Source: an uncultured Methanobrevibacter sp.
GTDB taxonomy: Archaea; Methanobacteriota; Methanobacteria; Methanobacteriales; Methanobacteriaceae
Length of the DNA stretch: 36,597 nt
Direction: 5' to 3'
Assembly: GCF_905235195.1 (NCBI RefSeq)
Contig: NZ_CAJOKH010000003.1
Coordinates: 1 to 36,597, forward strand
In this document: positions 26,851-36,597 of the stretch, piece by piece
Layout: each line of letters opens with the position of its first letter
Position numbering within the stretch: position 1 is the first letter of the stretch
Made by a program: the position numbers and the translations under genes
Notes under the pieces: model-generated
Database searches by the model: none
What the model saw: only the letters and a program-made list of their open reading frames with translations
What the model was told of the DNA's origin: nothing

Positions 26851-27289
26851 TATATTTCCACCTATAAACTAGAGATTTATTAATAAATATTTTATATATT
26901 ATATTTGTATATTTGTTAATATTCAATAAAATAATTTTTGATAAAATTGATTTTTTGTAAAATTTTAATTAATTTAGTGAATTTAAAAAAAAAATTATAA
27001 TATAATTTATTAATTAAAAAAAAGATAGTAAATGTATTATATAATTATAAATTATTCTTTAAGTTATTTTTTATAAGTAATTTAAATCGGTAATTTAGTA
27101 AAACTTTGTTTATTAGATTAAGATTTAATAAAAACCTTGCAAGTTTTTATAAAGTTTAATAATTTTAACTAAAATATAATAAATCTCATAACTGAGTTAA
27201 ATTACTTAAAATTACCATTATTTTAAACAAATAATTTTAATTAATTTCATAACTTAGAAAAATTTCTATAAAAAACTTTAGGTGATACA
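26851..27289. promoter_or_regulatory. Divergent promoter region egsA / proS
   Basis: A 439-nt gap. A minus-strand TATA box (plus strand ATTTTATATATT, 26889-26900) suits egsA. For proS, a plus-strand TTTTTATAAAG near 27144 overlaps the near-palindrome AAAACCTTGCAAGTTTT (27131-27147), and would give a leader of about 120 nt. No coding frame was accepted. Confidence 0.4.
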
Positions 27290-28699
27290 GTGGAGAATTT
27301 TAGTGAATGGTTCCATAATATTCTTGAAACAGCGGATATAATTGATTCCAGATACCCTATTAAAGGTATGTCTGTATGGAGACCTTATGGATTTCAAATA
27401 AGAAAACATTTTTACAACTATTTAACTGAATTACTTGATAAGGAACATGATGAAACTATGTTTCCTCTTTTAATTCCAGAAGCAGAACTTGCAAAAGAAG
27501 GAATTCATGTTAAAGGATTTGAAGATGAAGTATACTGGATAACACATGGAGGCCAAAAAGAGTTAAATGAAAAATTAGCTTTAAGGCCAACTAGTGAAAC
27601 AGCAATATATCCTATGTTTTCACTTTGGATAAGATCACATATTGACCTTCCAATTAAAGTTTATCAAAAAGTAAATACCTTCAGATATGAAACTAAACAC
27701 ACAAGGCCACTTATAAGAGTTCGTGAAATTACATCATTTGTAGAAGCACATACTGTTCATTCAAGTTCTGAAGAAGCAGACACACAAGTTCAAACCGGTA
27801 TTAATATTTATAAAGATATTTTTGATAAATTAGCAGTACCATATATGATTAGTGATAGGCCAGTATGGGACAAATTCCCGGGTGCTGATTATACTATGGC
27901 ATTTGATACAATTTTCCCAGATGGTAAAACCTTACAAATTGCAACAGTACATAATTTAGGTCAAACATTTGCAAAAACCTTTGATATTAGATTTGAAAAT
28001 AAAGAAGGCCAACATGAATACGGATATCAAACCTGCTATGGATTATCTGATAGAGTAATTGCTTCTTTAATTGCAATTCATGGAGATGAAAAAGGTCTCG
28101 TTTTACCACCTACTGTAGCACCTACACAAGTTGTTATTGTACCTATCCTATTTAAAAAAGGAAGAGATGAAGTCTTATCTAAATGTAATGAGATAAAAAA
28201 TTCTCTTGAAGATTTAAACATCAGGGTAAGTATTGATGATAGAGATATGAGGCCAGGTAAAAAATTCTTTGATATAGAACAAAAAGGAAGTCCTCTTAGA
28301 ATTGAACTTGGACCTAGGGATTTAGAAAACAATAAAGCAGTTATTGTTAGAAGAGATAATGGAGAAAAGTCTGAATTAAACATTAATGATGATTTATCAA
28401 TTAATATAAAAAATCTCTTAAGTAAAATACATGATGATTTATACAATAAAGCATGGCAGAACTTTAATTCAGCAATCGAATTAGTAGAAAAAAATGAAGA
28501 TTTAAAAGCTACCTGCGAAGATGGAAAAATTAGTAAATTCTACTGGTGTGGAGAGAGTGATTGTGGAAAATCAATTGAAGAAGAAAGTGATATGGATGTT
28601 CTTGGTATTTGTGAAGATTTAGATGATAATACAGATAAAGTATGTGTCCATTGTGGAAAGAAAGCTAAACACATTGCTTCAATTGCAAAAACATATTAA
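27290..28699 (+). CDS. proS: Prolyl-tRNA synthetase (archaeal/eukaryal type)
   Basis: A 469-aa class II synthetase that charges tRNA-Pro. Class II motifs are [16 protein letters not shown] (motif 1 region), [18 protein letters not shown] (motif 2) and GYGLSDR-like [17 protein letters not shown] (motif 3); the proline site shows RPTSET. An anticodon-binding domain follows, and a C-terminal zinc-binding domain with [12 protein letters not shown] and CVHCGK, the type without the bacterial editing insert. Translation starts at GTG, supported by GGTGAT 3 nt upstream. It is the first gene of proS-cofC-thiD. Confidence 0.96.
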   Translation: MENFSEWFHNILETADIIDSRYPIKGMSVWRPYGFQIRKHFYNYLTELLDKEHDETMFPLLIPEAELAKEGIHVKGFEDEVYWITHGGQKELNEKLALRPTSETAIYPMFSLWIRSHIDLPIKVYQKVNTFRYETKHTRPLIRVREITSFVEAHTVHSSSEEADTQVQTGINIYKDIFDKLAVPYMISDRPVWDKFPGADYTMAFDTIFPDGKTLQIATVHNLGQTFAKTFDIRFENKEGQHEYGYQTCYGLSDRVIASLIAIHGDEKGLVLPPTVAPTQVVIVPILFKKGRDEVLSKCNEIKNSLEDLNIRVSIDDRDMRPGKKFFDIEQKGSPLRIELGPRDLENNKAVIVRRDNGEKSELNINDDLSINIKNLLSKIHDDLYNKAWQNFNSAIELVEKNEDLKATCEDGKISKFYWCGESDCGKSIEEESDMDVLGICEDLDDNTDKVCVHCGKKAKHIASIAKTY

Positions 28700-28767
28700 G
28701 TTCCATATTAATTAGAAATTTTTTAAATATTAAAGCATTATTAAAAAAAAAATAAGGAGAACCATAA

Positions 28768-29460
28768 ATGGCTAAAGAAATGGATAAAATATATGCAATA
28801 ATTCCTGTAAGTAAATTTTCCAATGCAAAAACTAGATTATCTCCTTTTTTAAGTTTAGAAGAAAGGGAAAATTTATTAAAAGTTATGCTTAATGATGTTA
28901 CAAATGCACTTAAAAGTAGTGTTGATGATATATACATTGTTAGTGCTGATAAAGAAGTATTAGAATATGCTCATAATATAGATTTAAAAACTATTGTCGA
29001 AGAAGAAAATCCTGAAGATAAAAGTTTAAATAATGCATTAAAACAGGCAATGGATGAAGTTAAAGATAAGGTTCAGAAAGTTATTATACTGCCTTCTGAT
29101 GTTCCACTTATTGGTAAAACTAATATCGGAATGTTTATTGAGCAGACACAATTTATGCATTTTGTTATTGTCCCATCTAAAGGTGGAGGAACAAATGCAC
29201 TTCTTATTAGTCCTAATTCAATTGAAATGAAATTTGGAGACTTTAGTTTTTTAAAACATGTAAAACAAGCAGATATACATAAATTTACACCTATTGTACA
29301 TGATTCATTTTATATGGCAATGGATGTGAATACTACCGAAGATTTAGGTGAAATTATTATTCATGGGGATGGAACTAAAACTAAAGAGTACTTACAATCA
29401 TTAAATATTCGAGTTAGAAGTGTTCACGGCCCTGAAAGACTTGTAGTTGAAAGAGATTAA
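28768..29460 (+). CDS. cofC: 2-Phospho-L-lactate guanylyltransferase
   Basis: A 230-aa nucleotidyltransferase for coenzyme F420 synthesis; it activates 2-phospholactate (or a related substrate) with GTP. The N-terminal IIPVSKFSNAKTRLSPFL binds the nucleotide, the metal-binding aspartate is in ILPSDVPLIG, and GGGTNALLI is characteristic of the family. A good AAGGAG lies 6-7 nt before ATG. It lies 68 nt after proS and 13 nt before the preferred thiD start. Confidence 0.94.
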   Translation: MAKEMDKIYAIIPVSKFSNAKTRLSPFLSLEERENLLKVMLNDVTNALKSSVDDIYIVSADKEVLEYAHNIDLKTIVEEENPEDKSLNNALKQAMDEVKDKVQKVIILPSDVPLIGKTNIGMFIEQTQFMHFVIVPSKGGGTNALLISPNSIEMKFGDFSFLKHVKQADIHKFTPIVHDSFYMAMDVNTTEDLGEIIIHGDGTKTKEYLQSLNIRVRSVHGPERLVVERD

Positions 29461-29473
29461 TATAGATGATTAT

Positions 29474-30226
29474 ATGATAGGAATTAGTATTGCAGGATTA
29501 GATCCTTCTGGAGGAGCAGGAATACTTACAGACATTAAAACATTCAGTGCACTTGGAATTCATGGAACTGGAGTAATTACTGCAATTACAGCTCAAGGCC
29601 CTTCAAAAGTTTTTGGAATTGAAGAAGTAAATATTGATTTTATATCTATGCAGATTGATGCTATAAATAATGACTACACTATTCATTATGGAAAAACAGG
29701 CATGTTATATTCAAAAGAAATCATTAAGCTTGTAAGTGAAAAAATAGATGAATATAATTTAGAACTCGTTATAGACCCTGTAATGGTTTCAACTTCAGGA
29801 GGAAATTTATCAAAAGATAAATTTCCTAAATATTTAATGAAATATTTAATTCCAAAAGGATTAATTGTATGTCCAAACGTTAATGAAGCTGAACAATTAG
29901 CTAATATGAAAATTAATAATGTAGAAGATGGAATTAAAGCTGCAGAGATAATTGGAAAAAAATCTAATACTATAATTACTGGAGGCCATCTTGATGGAAA
30001 TAATATTATCTTTGATGGAGAGATTAATATTTTAAAACAAGATTTGATAGAAACAGACCATACCCACGGTAGTGGTTGTACATTTTCAGCTGCACTTTCA
30101 GGATATATGATTAAGGGCAATACACTCAGAGAATCTATTCAAAAATCTGGAGAGTATGTATATAATAGTATTAAGTATGGTAGATATAAAACATTAAATC
30201 CATTATTTGAATTAGATAATAAATAA
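29474..30226 (+). CDS. thiD: Hydroxymethylpyrimidine (phosphate) kinase
   Basis: A 250-aa ribokinase-fold enzyme of thiamine synthesis that phosphorylates HMP and HMP-P. Motifs are IAGLDPSGGAGILTDIKTF at the N-terminus, VIDPVMVSTSGG, CPNVNEAEQL, and DHTHGSGCTFSAALSGYM, the anion hole with the catalytic Cys. The frame allows a TTG at 29447 that would overlap cofC, but typical ThiD proteins begin about three residues before IAG, so I chose the ATG at 29474, preceded by GATGAT. No ThiN domain is fused. It is the last gene of the proS-cofC-thiD row. Confidence 0.93.
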   Translation: MIGISIAGLDPSGGAGILTDIKTFSALGIHGTGVITAITAQGPSKVFGIEEVNIDFISMQIDAINNDYTIHYGKTGMLYSKEIIKLVSEKIDEYNLELVIDPVMVSTSGGNLSKDKFPKYLMKYLIPKGLIVCPNVNEAEQLANMKINNVEDGIKAAEIIGKKSNTIITGGHLDGNNIIFDGEINILKQDLIETDHTHGSGCTFSAALSGYMIKGNTLRESIQKSGEYVYNSIKYGRYKTLNPLFELDNK

Positions 30227-30494
30227 TTTTATATTTTTTATTAGAAACTCTCAAATTATTTACTTGAAATTAAAATTAATTGATTAAAATTTATCTTAAA
30301 AATTTGGTTATTATTATTTTTAATAAAACTATAGAATATAATTACTAATTTTAAATAAAGCCCTATAAATTAATTATTAATAAATAATTGAATTAAGAAA
30401 AGTTAAAAAATTTAAAAAATTAAATTATATGAATAAAACTAGAAATAGGTTGAAATAAAATAAAATAGAATAAAAATAAAAAAAATAAGAGATA

Positions 30495-31517
30495 TTATAA
30501 TAATTCATCTCTTAAATCAATTGTGTCCTCTAAGTCAGGACCAGTAGAAATAATAGTTACTGGAACTCCAGTAGCAGTTTGAATCTCATCAATAAATTTT
30601 TTAGTCTCAGCAGATAAAACTGAATAATCTTGAGTCCTTGCACAATCAGGATACAATTTATCAACACAAGTTAAAGCAATTTGTGTTGCACCATTAATTC
30701 TGCAAGATTCTTTTGCAAGTTCCATGTCAAAATTACCGATTCTTCTACGTCTACCTGTTACTACTCCATATTCTTCAAGGCCTTTTGCTTCAGCTTCTTC
30801 CTGTGACATTTCAGTAGGAAATGGGCCTTCACCCACTCTTGTAATATAGGATTTAAATACATTGATAACCTCATCGACTTTAGTTGGACCAATACCAACA
30901 TCAGCAGCAAAAGTGCTTGCACATGTATCTTTACTGGTTACAAAAGGATAAGTACCATATAATAAAGATAATGAAAATCCTTGTGAACCTTCAATAAAAA
31001 CATCTCTACCCTCATCTAATGTATTATTTACATTAAGTGAAACATCAGTAATATAATCTTCAAGTTCAGGAATATCTTGTGCCAATTCAGAAATTCTTAA
31101 AACTCTATCAGAATTAGCAGGACCACATCCAGAACCAGTACTTCCAATTTTTTTAGATAAATGATCAGATTTCTTATCCTTTTCACGATGTTCTGGTTTA
31201 ATAATACTGCATCTTTTATCTATTAATGTTCTTTCACCAACATTATACTTTTTTAAGTCTTCAATTTCCTGGAAAAACACTTCAGGGTCAACTAAAACCC
31301 CTGCACCAATCATTAATTCACCGCCAGTGTGAACAAAACCAGATGGAATAAGTCTTAAACCATATTTTTCACCATCAAATTCAACAGAATGTCCTGCATT
31401 TGGACCTACACCTGCACGTGCAATAATCTCAGGTTTATCATTCCTACAAAGATAAGTAATACATTTACCTTTACCTTCATCTCCCCATGCTCCACCAGTT
31501 AAAATACTACAAGTCAT
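30495..31517 (-). CDS. purA: Adenylosuccinate synthetase
   Basis: A 340-aa enzyme of AMP synthesis (IMP, aspartate and GTP to adenylosuccinate). It is the short archaeal form, about 90 residues smaller than E. coli PurA. Motifs are [11 protein letters not shown] (GTP loop with the catalytic Asp), [17 protein letters not shown] (catalytic His), [30 protein letters not shown] and [16 protein letters not shown] lies 7-8 nt before ATG. A TATA-rich block on the minus strand near 31589-31606 suits its promoter. It is transcribed alone. Confidence 0.95.
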   Translation of the reverse strand: MTCSILTGGAWGDEGKGKCITYLCRNDKPEIIARAGVGPNAGHSVEFDGEKYGLRLIPSGFVHTGGELMIGAGVLVDPEVFFQEIEDLKKYNVGERTLIDKRCSIIKPEHREKDKKSDHLSKKIGSTGSGCGPANSDRVLRISELAQDIPELEDYITDVSLNVNNTLDEGRDVFIEGSQGFSLSLLYGTYPFVTSKDTCASTFAADVGIGPTKVDEVINVFKSYITRVGEGPFPTEMSQEEAEAKGLEEYGVVTGRRRRIGNFDMELAKESCRINGATQIALTCVDKLYPDCARTQDYSVLSAETKKFIDEIQTATGVPVTIISTGPDLEDTIDLRDELL

Positions 31518-32137
31518 TTAAAATCTCCTATAATACCTAAATAAGAAAAATTTGGATTATAAAAATGAAATAAAACATTTTTAAATAAAAAATATATATA
31601 TTTAAAATTATTTTTTATTGACCAATAAATTATTACTTTGTTTATGTTAATAAAGTTTTAGAACAATAAGGTTCATTTAAAAACTTGTGGGATAATAATT
31701 AATTAATATTAATTACATTCCAATAATTGATTTTTAACATAAAACTTGTTAAAAGTCATTTTTTCTATTTTTATTCTTCTTTTTATATGTTTTAGAAATA
31801 TTTTTTGGAATATATTTTCTATTTTATTGTTTTTAGACGAAATATTCGGTTTTCAATACACTAAAAATATTTAGAAATTTTATCCACATCATTAGGTATA
31901 ATCTCTTAATGTGGGAATCAATAAAAATAAAATCATAATCATCTGAAATCTTCTTCAAATCATACTCAATTCACTAGATGTAAATAAACATAATATGAGA
32001 ATTAACTTTCAGACCATGAAAATCCCAAACTTCTTCCATAAAAAACCCAACGGTTATTTAATCCCCTACACACTAAACATAATATTAAATTTTAAAAAAA
32101 ATAATCATTAATCAATTAATATAATATTTTAAAATTA
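31518..32137. other. 620-nt gap with a possible coding relic
   Basis: The first 100 nt are the purA promoter area. From 31860 to about 32040 base composition is less extreme than in other gaps, and the minus strand shows a coding remnant (separate entry). The rest has no clear feature. Confidence 0.45.
31860..32039 (-). pseudogene. Possible gene relic, perhaps a P-loop ATPase
   Basis: On the minus strand an ATG at 32039 opens MEEVWDFHGLKVNSHIM..., then two adjacent stops (TAG TGA), then in the same frame IEYDLKKISDDYDFIFIDS and about 20 more residues. The DYDFIFIDS stretch recalls the Walker B strand of ParA/MinD-like ATPases, but the context is too short to be sure and chance cannot be excluded. 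Confidence 0.2.
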
Positions 32138-32797
32138 TTAACTCTTTTTAGTTCTCTTGGAAAAAGACCTATATTTTTTATTTATTTTTAAAGGATGTAA
32201 CTCACAAATTGGATCTTCTTGTAATTGTTTTTTACTGGATTTTTTAATCCAATAATCTAAATAATACCTAGACCATCTATTTGAAAGTTCCAATATATCG
32301 TTATCGTTTAATGATTCGAAATTATTGAAGAAATTTAAAGAATCTCCCCCAATACAAATAGCTATATTTTCACATGAAAAGCTCAATATAAAATCAGGAA
32401 TCTCCATATTTGCATCATTTATATTATCAAGAAATACTAATTCATTTTGAAAATTCTTACATAGTTTATTTGAAAAATCAATATTTTGGAATTTAAATTG
32501 CCCTTCATCTAATTTTTTATTAAGTTCTATTAAAAAATTATTGTCTAATCCTTTAGCATCTTTTATAAATTCTATATCTTCGTCTTTATTGTAAAATATT
32601 GAAAATAAACTGTTTTCTGCAAAACGTATGGAAATCTCACAAGCAGATGACAAATTAGAATCATTATCATAGGATATATTATATAATTGAACATCTGAAA
32701 AGTCAATATAAATAGAATCATTAACCACTTCAAGAGCAGTCCATCTACCAGATGCAGATATAACATCTTCAAGTAAATTATAAGTTTTTTTATTCAT
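32138..32797 (-). CDS. Hypothetical protein, last of a three-gene accessory group
   Basis: A 219-aa soluble protein; acidic over most of its length with a strongly basic tail (KINKKYRSFSKRTKKS). The first 100 residues alternate like beta strands (SIYIDFSDVQLYNISY, CEISIRFAENSLFSIFY), followed by mixed helices with LSNRWSRYYLDYWIKK. No catalytic motif or membrane segment is seen and I do not recognise the family. AGGAG lies 7-8 nt before ATG. It starts 28 nt after the DUF6891-like gene, so they are probably one transcript. It could be an immunity-like or partner protein (guess). Confidence 0.65.
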   Translation of the reverse strand: MNKKTYNLLEDVISASGRWTALEVVNDSIYIDFSDVQLYNISYDNDSNLSSACEISIRFAENSLFSIFYNKDEDIEFIKDAKGLDNNFLIELNKKLDEGQFKFQNIDFSNKLCKNFQNELVFLDNINDANMEIPDFILSFSCENIAICIGGDSLNFFNNFESLNDNDILELSNRWSRYYLDYWIKKSSKKQLQEDPICELHPLKINKKYRSFSKRTKKS

Positions 32798-32825
32798 ATT
32801 AAAACTCCTATGATTAGAGGATATA

Positions 32826-33440
32826 TTATACTTCTTTTTTATTAAATTTTATAAAGTCTTCATATGCTCCTTCCATAGAGTATTCCTTATTATCATAGAC
32901 TTTTATCCAATTGAAATTGTAAATAATAAACTGTTCATCGGATTTTTTTATATCAAACTCATATTTTTTAAATGTATTTTCAATTAAATCTTCAATTTGG
33001 CTTTTTTTAATTTCATCTTCAAAATCAAAACTTCCATATGATAGGGATAATTTTTGATTTTCAAAAAGTTCTTCTAAATCAGACAATGTATAAAAACAAA
33101 AGCCAATTGGAGAATATTTATTATTTAACAAATGAGTATAAACTTCAAAGGCATCATCGACACCTTCTTGTATATCATATGCATTATTATGAATTGAAAT
33201 TATACCATTTTTATTTAAATCATCAAAAGCAAATTGCAGATTATTAAAATCCTCACTATTAGTGTATTGTTGATATTTATTAAAGGTTTTTTCCAAATAA
33301 TGAGAAATTAAATCTAAGTTTACGTCAAAATCAATGAATTCATCTTCAATAGTTTCTAAAATTTCATCCTTATCATAAAATCCACATTTAGAAAAAAAGA
33401 CTATTTCTTCTTTAACATCATCAATTAATTCTCCAACCAT
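32826..33440 (-). CDS. DUF6891-like protein
   Basis: A 204-aa acidic soluble protein. The N-terminal half is helical with acidic residues (ELIDDVKEEIVFFSKCGFYDKDEILETI); the C-terminal half contains IISIHNNAYDIQEGVDDAFEV, IGFCFYTLSDLEEL, LSLSYGSFDF and a final YNFNWIKVYDN stretch. From memory this order (an H-N-A-Y/D-D-A loop, then GFCFY, then SYGSF) matches DUF6891, found mainly in bacteria, function unknown. TTGTGATT precedes the ATG by about 4 nt. It is the middle gene of the group downstream of dapL. Confidence 0.65.
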   Translation of the reverse strand: MVGELIDDVKEEIVFFSKCGFYDKDEILETIEDEFIDFDVNLDLISHYLEKTFNKYQQYTNSEDFNNLQFAFDDLNKNGIISIHNNAYDIQEGVDDAFEVYTHLLNNKYSPIGFCFYTLSDLEELFENQKLSLSYGSFDFEDEIKKSQIEDLIENTFKKYEFDIKKSDEQFIIYNFNWIKVYDNKEYSMEGAYEDFIKFNKKEV

Positions 33441-33511
33441 ATAATCACAATTTTTATTGATAAAAAAGTAAAAGAATGAATAAAAATAAATGAATAAATT
33501 AAAAATATAAT

Positions 33512-34207
33512 TTAATCATCTGGTTTTAAAATTTTAATTAAGTTTATATTGCCTCTTTTAGTATATCCCACCATAAATCTATCATTTCCAATTTTAGCAA
33601 TTTGGAAATCGTCATTTTCATGAACATTTACAGGATAACCTTTAAGAGCAACATAGCCTTCAAAAGCTTTTTTACCATTTACTTCATAATCTCTTTGGAA
33701 ACTATCAAATACAACCTGAAACCTTTCAATACTGTCATCTGTTGGAATTTGATCTGATTTAATAGTTACAAAGAATATATAATCTCCAATTTGTGCAGGA
33801 TAATATGCATCATCATCAAACATAGATACTACTACCATTGATAAAAAGTGAGCCCCTTCCAAATCAGTATTATACATAGGAGTTGTAAAAGATGGAATAT
33901 TATATTTTTCACCTATTTCTTTAACTTGTTTTGATTCTCTTATTAAATTATCATCTAAATTTAATTCATCATTATCCCATGCCCAAGAAAAATCACCAGA
34001 TTCAATAGACAAATATCCTAAAATTTGTACATGAAAATTATAATCATCCCCAAAGGATAAAAGACCCTCTTCTATATTGAAATCTCCTTCCATATCCCCA
34101 ATAATTGTAGACAAGTTTTCTTGTTTATCTAAAGCATAAGCCCCAAATTTTGTAAATAAACTTTTAAATGTATCTTCTTCTGTAATTTCTAATGGTAATT
34201 CTACCAT
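33512..34207 (-). CDS. DUF6882-like protein
   Basis: A 231-aa soluble protein. A central beta-rich core contains FHVQILGYLSIESGDFSWAWDN, which fits the G-S/Y-x-S-x-x-S-G-x-W-x-W-A-W pattern I remember for DUF6882, a mainly bacterial family of unknown function. Residues 105-140 (PMYNTDLEGAHFLSMVVVSM and DAYYPAQIG) and the C-terminal VGYTKRGNINLIKIL strand complete the domain. GGTGAT lies 4 nt before ATG. It is the first gene of the group, 57 nt after the dapL stop, so read-through from dapL is possible. Confidence 0.65.
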   Translation of the reverse strand: MVELPLEITEEDTFKSLFTKFGAYALDKQENLSTIIGDMEGDFNIEEGLLSFGDDYNFHVQILGYLSIESGDFSWAWDNDELNLDDNLIRESKQVKEIGEKYNIPSFTTPMYNTDLEGAHFLSMVVVSMFDDDAYYPAQIGDYIFFVTIKSDQIPTDDSIERFQVVFDSFQRDYEVNGKKAFEGYVALKGYPVNVHENDDFQIAKIGNDRFMVGYTKRGNINLIKILKPDD

Positions 34208-34264
34208 TTTATCACCTTAAAATAATAATTGCTAAAGATAAGCTAAATTAATTATAAAACTTAA

Positions 34265-35500
34265 TTAAAAGGATAATTTTGAAATTCTATCCATAGCTTC
34301 CTTAGTATTTTCATATGTATTAAATGCAGTGAGTCTAAAGTACCCTTCACCACTAGGACCAAATCCTGCACCGGGTGTTCCAACAATATTTGCTTCATTT
34401 AATAATAAATCAAAGAAATCCCAGGAAGGCATATTGTTTGGAGTTTTAACCCAAATATATGGTGAATTAATTCCTCCTGAAACAGTTAAACCTAAATCTG
34501 TTAAACTGTCTCGTATAAGTTTTGCATTTTTAAGATAATAATCAATATTTTCTTTAACTTCCCTTTTACCTTCAGGAGAATAAATTGCTTCAGCTGCTTT
34601 TTGAACAGGATAAGATACACCATTAAATTTAGTTGTTTGTCTTCTATCCCATAAAGCATTAAGAGACTGTTCATTTCCATCTGAATCAGTTATAGTTAAT
34701 TCTTTAGGCACAATACAATAAGCACAACGAGTACCTGTAAAACCTGCTGTTTTTGAAAAACTTCTAAATTCTACAGCAACTTCCTTTGCACCTTCAATTT
34801 CATAAATACTGTGAGGAATATTATCTTCAGTAATAAACTTTTCATATGCTGCATCAAATAAAATTAAAACATTATTTTCTTTTGCATATTTTACAAATTT
34901 TTCTAATTGGTCTTTTGTAAGTGTTGAACCTGTTGGGTTATTTGGATAACATAAATAAATAATATCTACATCCTCACTAGGAAGAGCTGGTTCAAAACCA
35001 TTTTCAGCAGTACAAGGTAAATATACAAGTCCTTCATACATTCCATCGTCTTTCATTTGACCTGTTCTACCTGCCATTACATTAGTATCCACATATACAG
35101 TGTAAACAGGATCAGTTACTGCAATTTTTGATGAAACATCGAATAATTCTTGGAAATTACCAGTATCACATTTTGCACCATCACTAATAAAGATTTCATC
35201 CAAATCAAGATCAATTCCTAAAGGTTCGAAATCTCCTTTAATAATAGCTTCTCTTAAAAATTCATAACCATGTTCTGGACCATAACCCATAAATGTATCG
35301 GCTTCTCCCATTTCATCAACAGCATCTTTAAATGCTTTAATAACACTTCTTGGCAATGGTTTAGTAACATCACCTATACCCATTGCAATAACATTTTTCT
35401 CAGGGTGTTCACTTTCATATTTTGCAAGTCTATTTGCAACTTCTGCAAATAAATAGTTATTTTTCAATAAAAGATAATTTTCATTAATTTTTACAGCCAT
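34265..35500 (-). CDS. dapL: LL-diaminopimelate aminotransferase
   Basis: A 411-aa fold-type I PLP enzyme that makes LL-diaminopimelate directly from tetrahydrodipicolinate in lysine synthesis, as is usual for Methanobacteriales. Typical are [72 protein letters not shown] and [13 protein letters not shown], the last holding the PLP lysine. GAGG lies 5-6 nt before ATG. The gene faces away from the partial gene at 36079 across 578 nt of extreme A/T sequence and is followed by the three unknown genes. Confidence 0.96.
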   Translation of the reverse strand: MAVKINENYLLLKNNYLFAEVANRLAKYESEHPEKNVIAMGIGDVTKPLPRSVIKAFKDAVDEMGEADTFMGYGPEHGYEFLREAIIKGDFEPLGIDLDLDEIFISDGAKCDTGNFQELFDVSSKIAVTDPVYTVYVDTNVMAGRTGQMKDDGMYEGLVYLPCTAENGFEPALPSEDVDIIYLCYPNNPTGSTLTKDQLEKFVKYAKENNVLILFDAAYEKFITEDNIPHSIYEIEGAKEVAVEFRSFSKTAGFTGTRCAYCIVPKELTITDSDGNEQSLNALWDRRQTTKFNGVSYPVQKAAEAIYSPEGKREVKENIDYYLKNAKLIRDSLTDLGLTVSGGINSPYIWVKTPNNMPSWDFFDLLLNEANIVGTPGAGFGPSGEGYFRLTAFNTYENTKEAMDRISKLSF

Positions 35501-36078
35501 ATTATTCCTCTAAACTAAATTTTAATTATATAATTTAAAAATCCGTCTATTATAAATAATTTTAAAAAAAAATATTCCAGACAAAAAATTATGATTTAAA
35601 AAATTTCTAATGGTTTAAAATGTTTATTTAAACATTAAATTTATTAAATACCTTAAAAAAAATATGCCCAGATATTGTTTTTATTTATTTAATAAATCCA
35701 TTAAATAATTTATTAAAACTTAATTAGTAATTTTTTAACTATATTCTTAAAGATATAGATTAATTAAATATTTAATTTAAAAATATATAAATTAATCTAA
35801 TTTATAAAAAAGAAACTTAATTAAAAAATATTTTTAATATAATAATAAAATATAAAAAACTGAAAAGATTATAAAAAAATTATAAAAATTATAAAAAATT
35901 TATAATAAATTTTATCAAAAAGCTAGTTTTAGAAAAATTAAACCTATAAAATAAAAGAAAATTAAACATAAACTTTTTTATAAGTTTAAAGTTTATTAAT
36001 AAAAATTATATATTATTGTATATATAAGTAATAATGAATAAATATTTATTATAATTAAAAAGATTTTAAGAGGATAAA
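35501..36078. other. Divergent gap upstream of dapL
   Basis: 578 nt of about 85-90 percent A/T by eye. It contains ATTATAAAAA-like short tandem repeats at 35869-35911, an inverted repeat TAAACTT/AAGTTTA at 35969-35988, and a plus-strand TATA box TATATATAAG at 36019-36028 that would start the partial gene. No coding frame seen. Confidence 0.5.
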
Positions 36079-36597
36079 ATGCTATTAAAAACTATGTTAT
36101 TACTAATAAACATTGCTATTATTGGAGCATTAGCGTGTTTAATAGTAAAATTATATTATAGAGATGAAGAAAGAGAGAATCAACTAGAAGATGTTGATAA
36201 CTTTGAAAGGGAATTAAAAGGTGATTCTCCAATACCAGATTTTGAAAATATCTCACCTAAAAAGGCAAAAGCAACTATTACATCAACTAGAGATAGAATA
36301 AAAGAAAGTACTTCTAGAGCATCTAAAAGACTTATGTCTAATCAAAAAGAGGACCCTGCTGAATTAGAAAAATCATTAAACAAAGAAATTGAAAATTTAA
36401 CAATTACAAAAGCAAAGCCTACTAATAAAACCCATGATTATGATGTTTCTAAATCTAAAAAAGCAGAAGTAACAGCTAGTGCCACACAAACTGAAGATAT
36501 TCCTAAAGTTCAAAAAGAAGAAACAAAAACCAAAGACCAACCAATCTCAATAAACGTTAAAAACACTGCAGAAGAAAAAACAGAAAAAGAAACTATT
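36079..36597 (+). CDS. Membrane-anchored Lys/Glu-rich protein, partial
   Basis: The frame starts with ATG after AAGAGG and is still open at the window end (173 codons seen). Residues 4-25 form one hydrophobic segment (LLLINIAIIGALACLIVKLY), a membrane anchor with a short outside or inside end; then follows a long charged, Lys/Glu/Thr-rich, low-complexity stretch with predicted disorder and helical heptad-like parts (KATITSTRDRIKESTSRAS). No domain is recognisable in the visible part; a folded domain may follow beyond the edge. Confidence 0.7.
   Translation, partial: MLLKTMLLLINIAIIGALACLIVKLYYRDEERENQLEDVDNFERELKGDSPIPDFENISPKKAKATITSTRDRIKESTSRASKRLMSNQKEDPAELEKSLNKEIENLTITKAKPTNKTHDYDVSKSKKAEVTASATQTEDIPKVQKEETKTKDQPISINVKNTAEEKTEKETI

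Noticed and set aside
29447-29473. TTG start of thiD overlapping cofC
   Set aside because: The ATG at 29474 fits the usual ThiD N-terminus and has a better upstream sequence.
35869-35911. ATTATAAAAA repeats upstream of dapL as a CRISPR-like or origin repeat
   Set aside because: Units are short, imperfect and without spacers; they fit simple A/T drift. No origin-binding boxes or orc1/cdc6 gene are nearby.

Overview
The window is a stretch of a very AT-rich methanogen chromosome, almost certainly family Methanobacteriaceae (Methanobrevibacter most likely, Methanosphaera possible). The evidence is methenyl-H4MPT cyclohydrolase (mch), the F420 gene cofC, glycerol-1-phosphate dehydrogenase for archaeal lipids, a connectase/DUF2121 protein, archaeal-type proS and pheT, archaeal Shine-Dalgarno sequences of the GGTGAT/GGAG type and TATA boxes. 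The protein-coding parts look ordinary; the intergenic DNA is extremely A/T rich. No CRISPR array, rRNA or intact transposase was seen.

Layout. 0-2.2 kb (+): a connectase-like Ntn-hydrolase and a metallo-beta-lactamase-fold hydrolase. 2.4-4.6 kb (-): fused ADP-forming acetyl-CoA synthetase. 5.1-9.8 kb (-): a cysteine block, in transcription order cysK, cysE, an HTH/Cys-rich regulator, tRNA-Cys(GCA), cysS, so synthesis, control, tRNA and charging of one amino acid lie together. A recurring operator-like palindrome, TATAAC-WATT-GTTATA, occurs twice upstream of cysK and once, with one mismatch, upstream of the regulator. A nested hairpin upstream of cysK may be a leader or small RNA. 10.3-15.2 kb (-): nth, aroA, valS. 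15.5-17.6 kb (+): a small His-rich membrane protein and pheT.

17.6-22.6 kb is a decayed accessory zone: a hypothetical protein, an intact double zinc-ribbon membrane protein, a relic zinc ribbon, a frameshifted zinc-ribbon gene, and (beyond yjbQ and mch) a fourth zinc-ribbon gene broken by several frameshifts, followed by a pair of short inverted repeats that could be a miniature element.

22.6-31.5 kb is housekeeping: a CoA-disulfide-reductase-like flavoprotein (+), then egsA, UPF0179, rpiA and a 65-aa membrane protein (-), proS-cofC-thiD (+) and purA (-). 32.1-34.2 kb (-) is a three-gene group of acidic soluble proteins of unknown function, two of which resemble DUF6882 and DUF6891, placed just downstream of dapL. 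The window ends inside a membrane-anchored, lysine/glutamate-rich protein (+).

Best leads: the cysteine block with its shared operator and possible small RNA; the connectase homologue with Ser in the nucleophile position; the Cys-to-Asp change at a zinc-ligand position of CysRS; the zinc-ribbon gene graveyard; and the three-gene unknown group beside dapL. All assignments are by eye from motifs and remembered families; no search was run.
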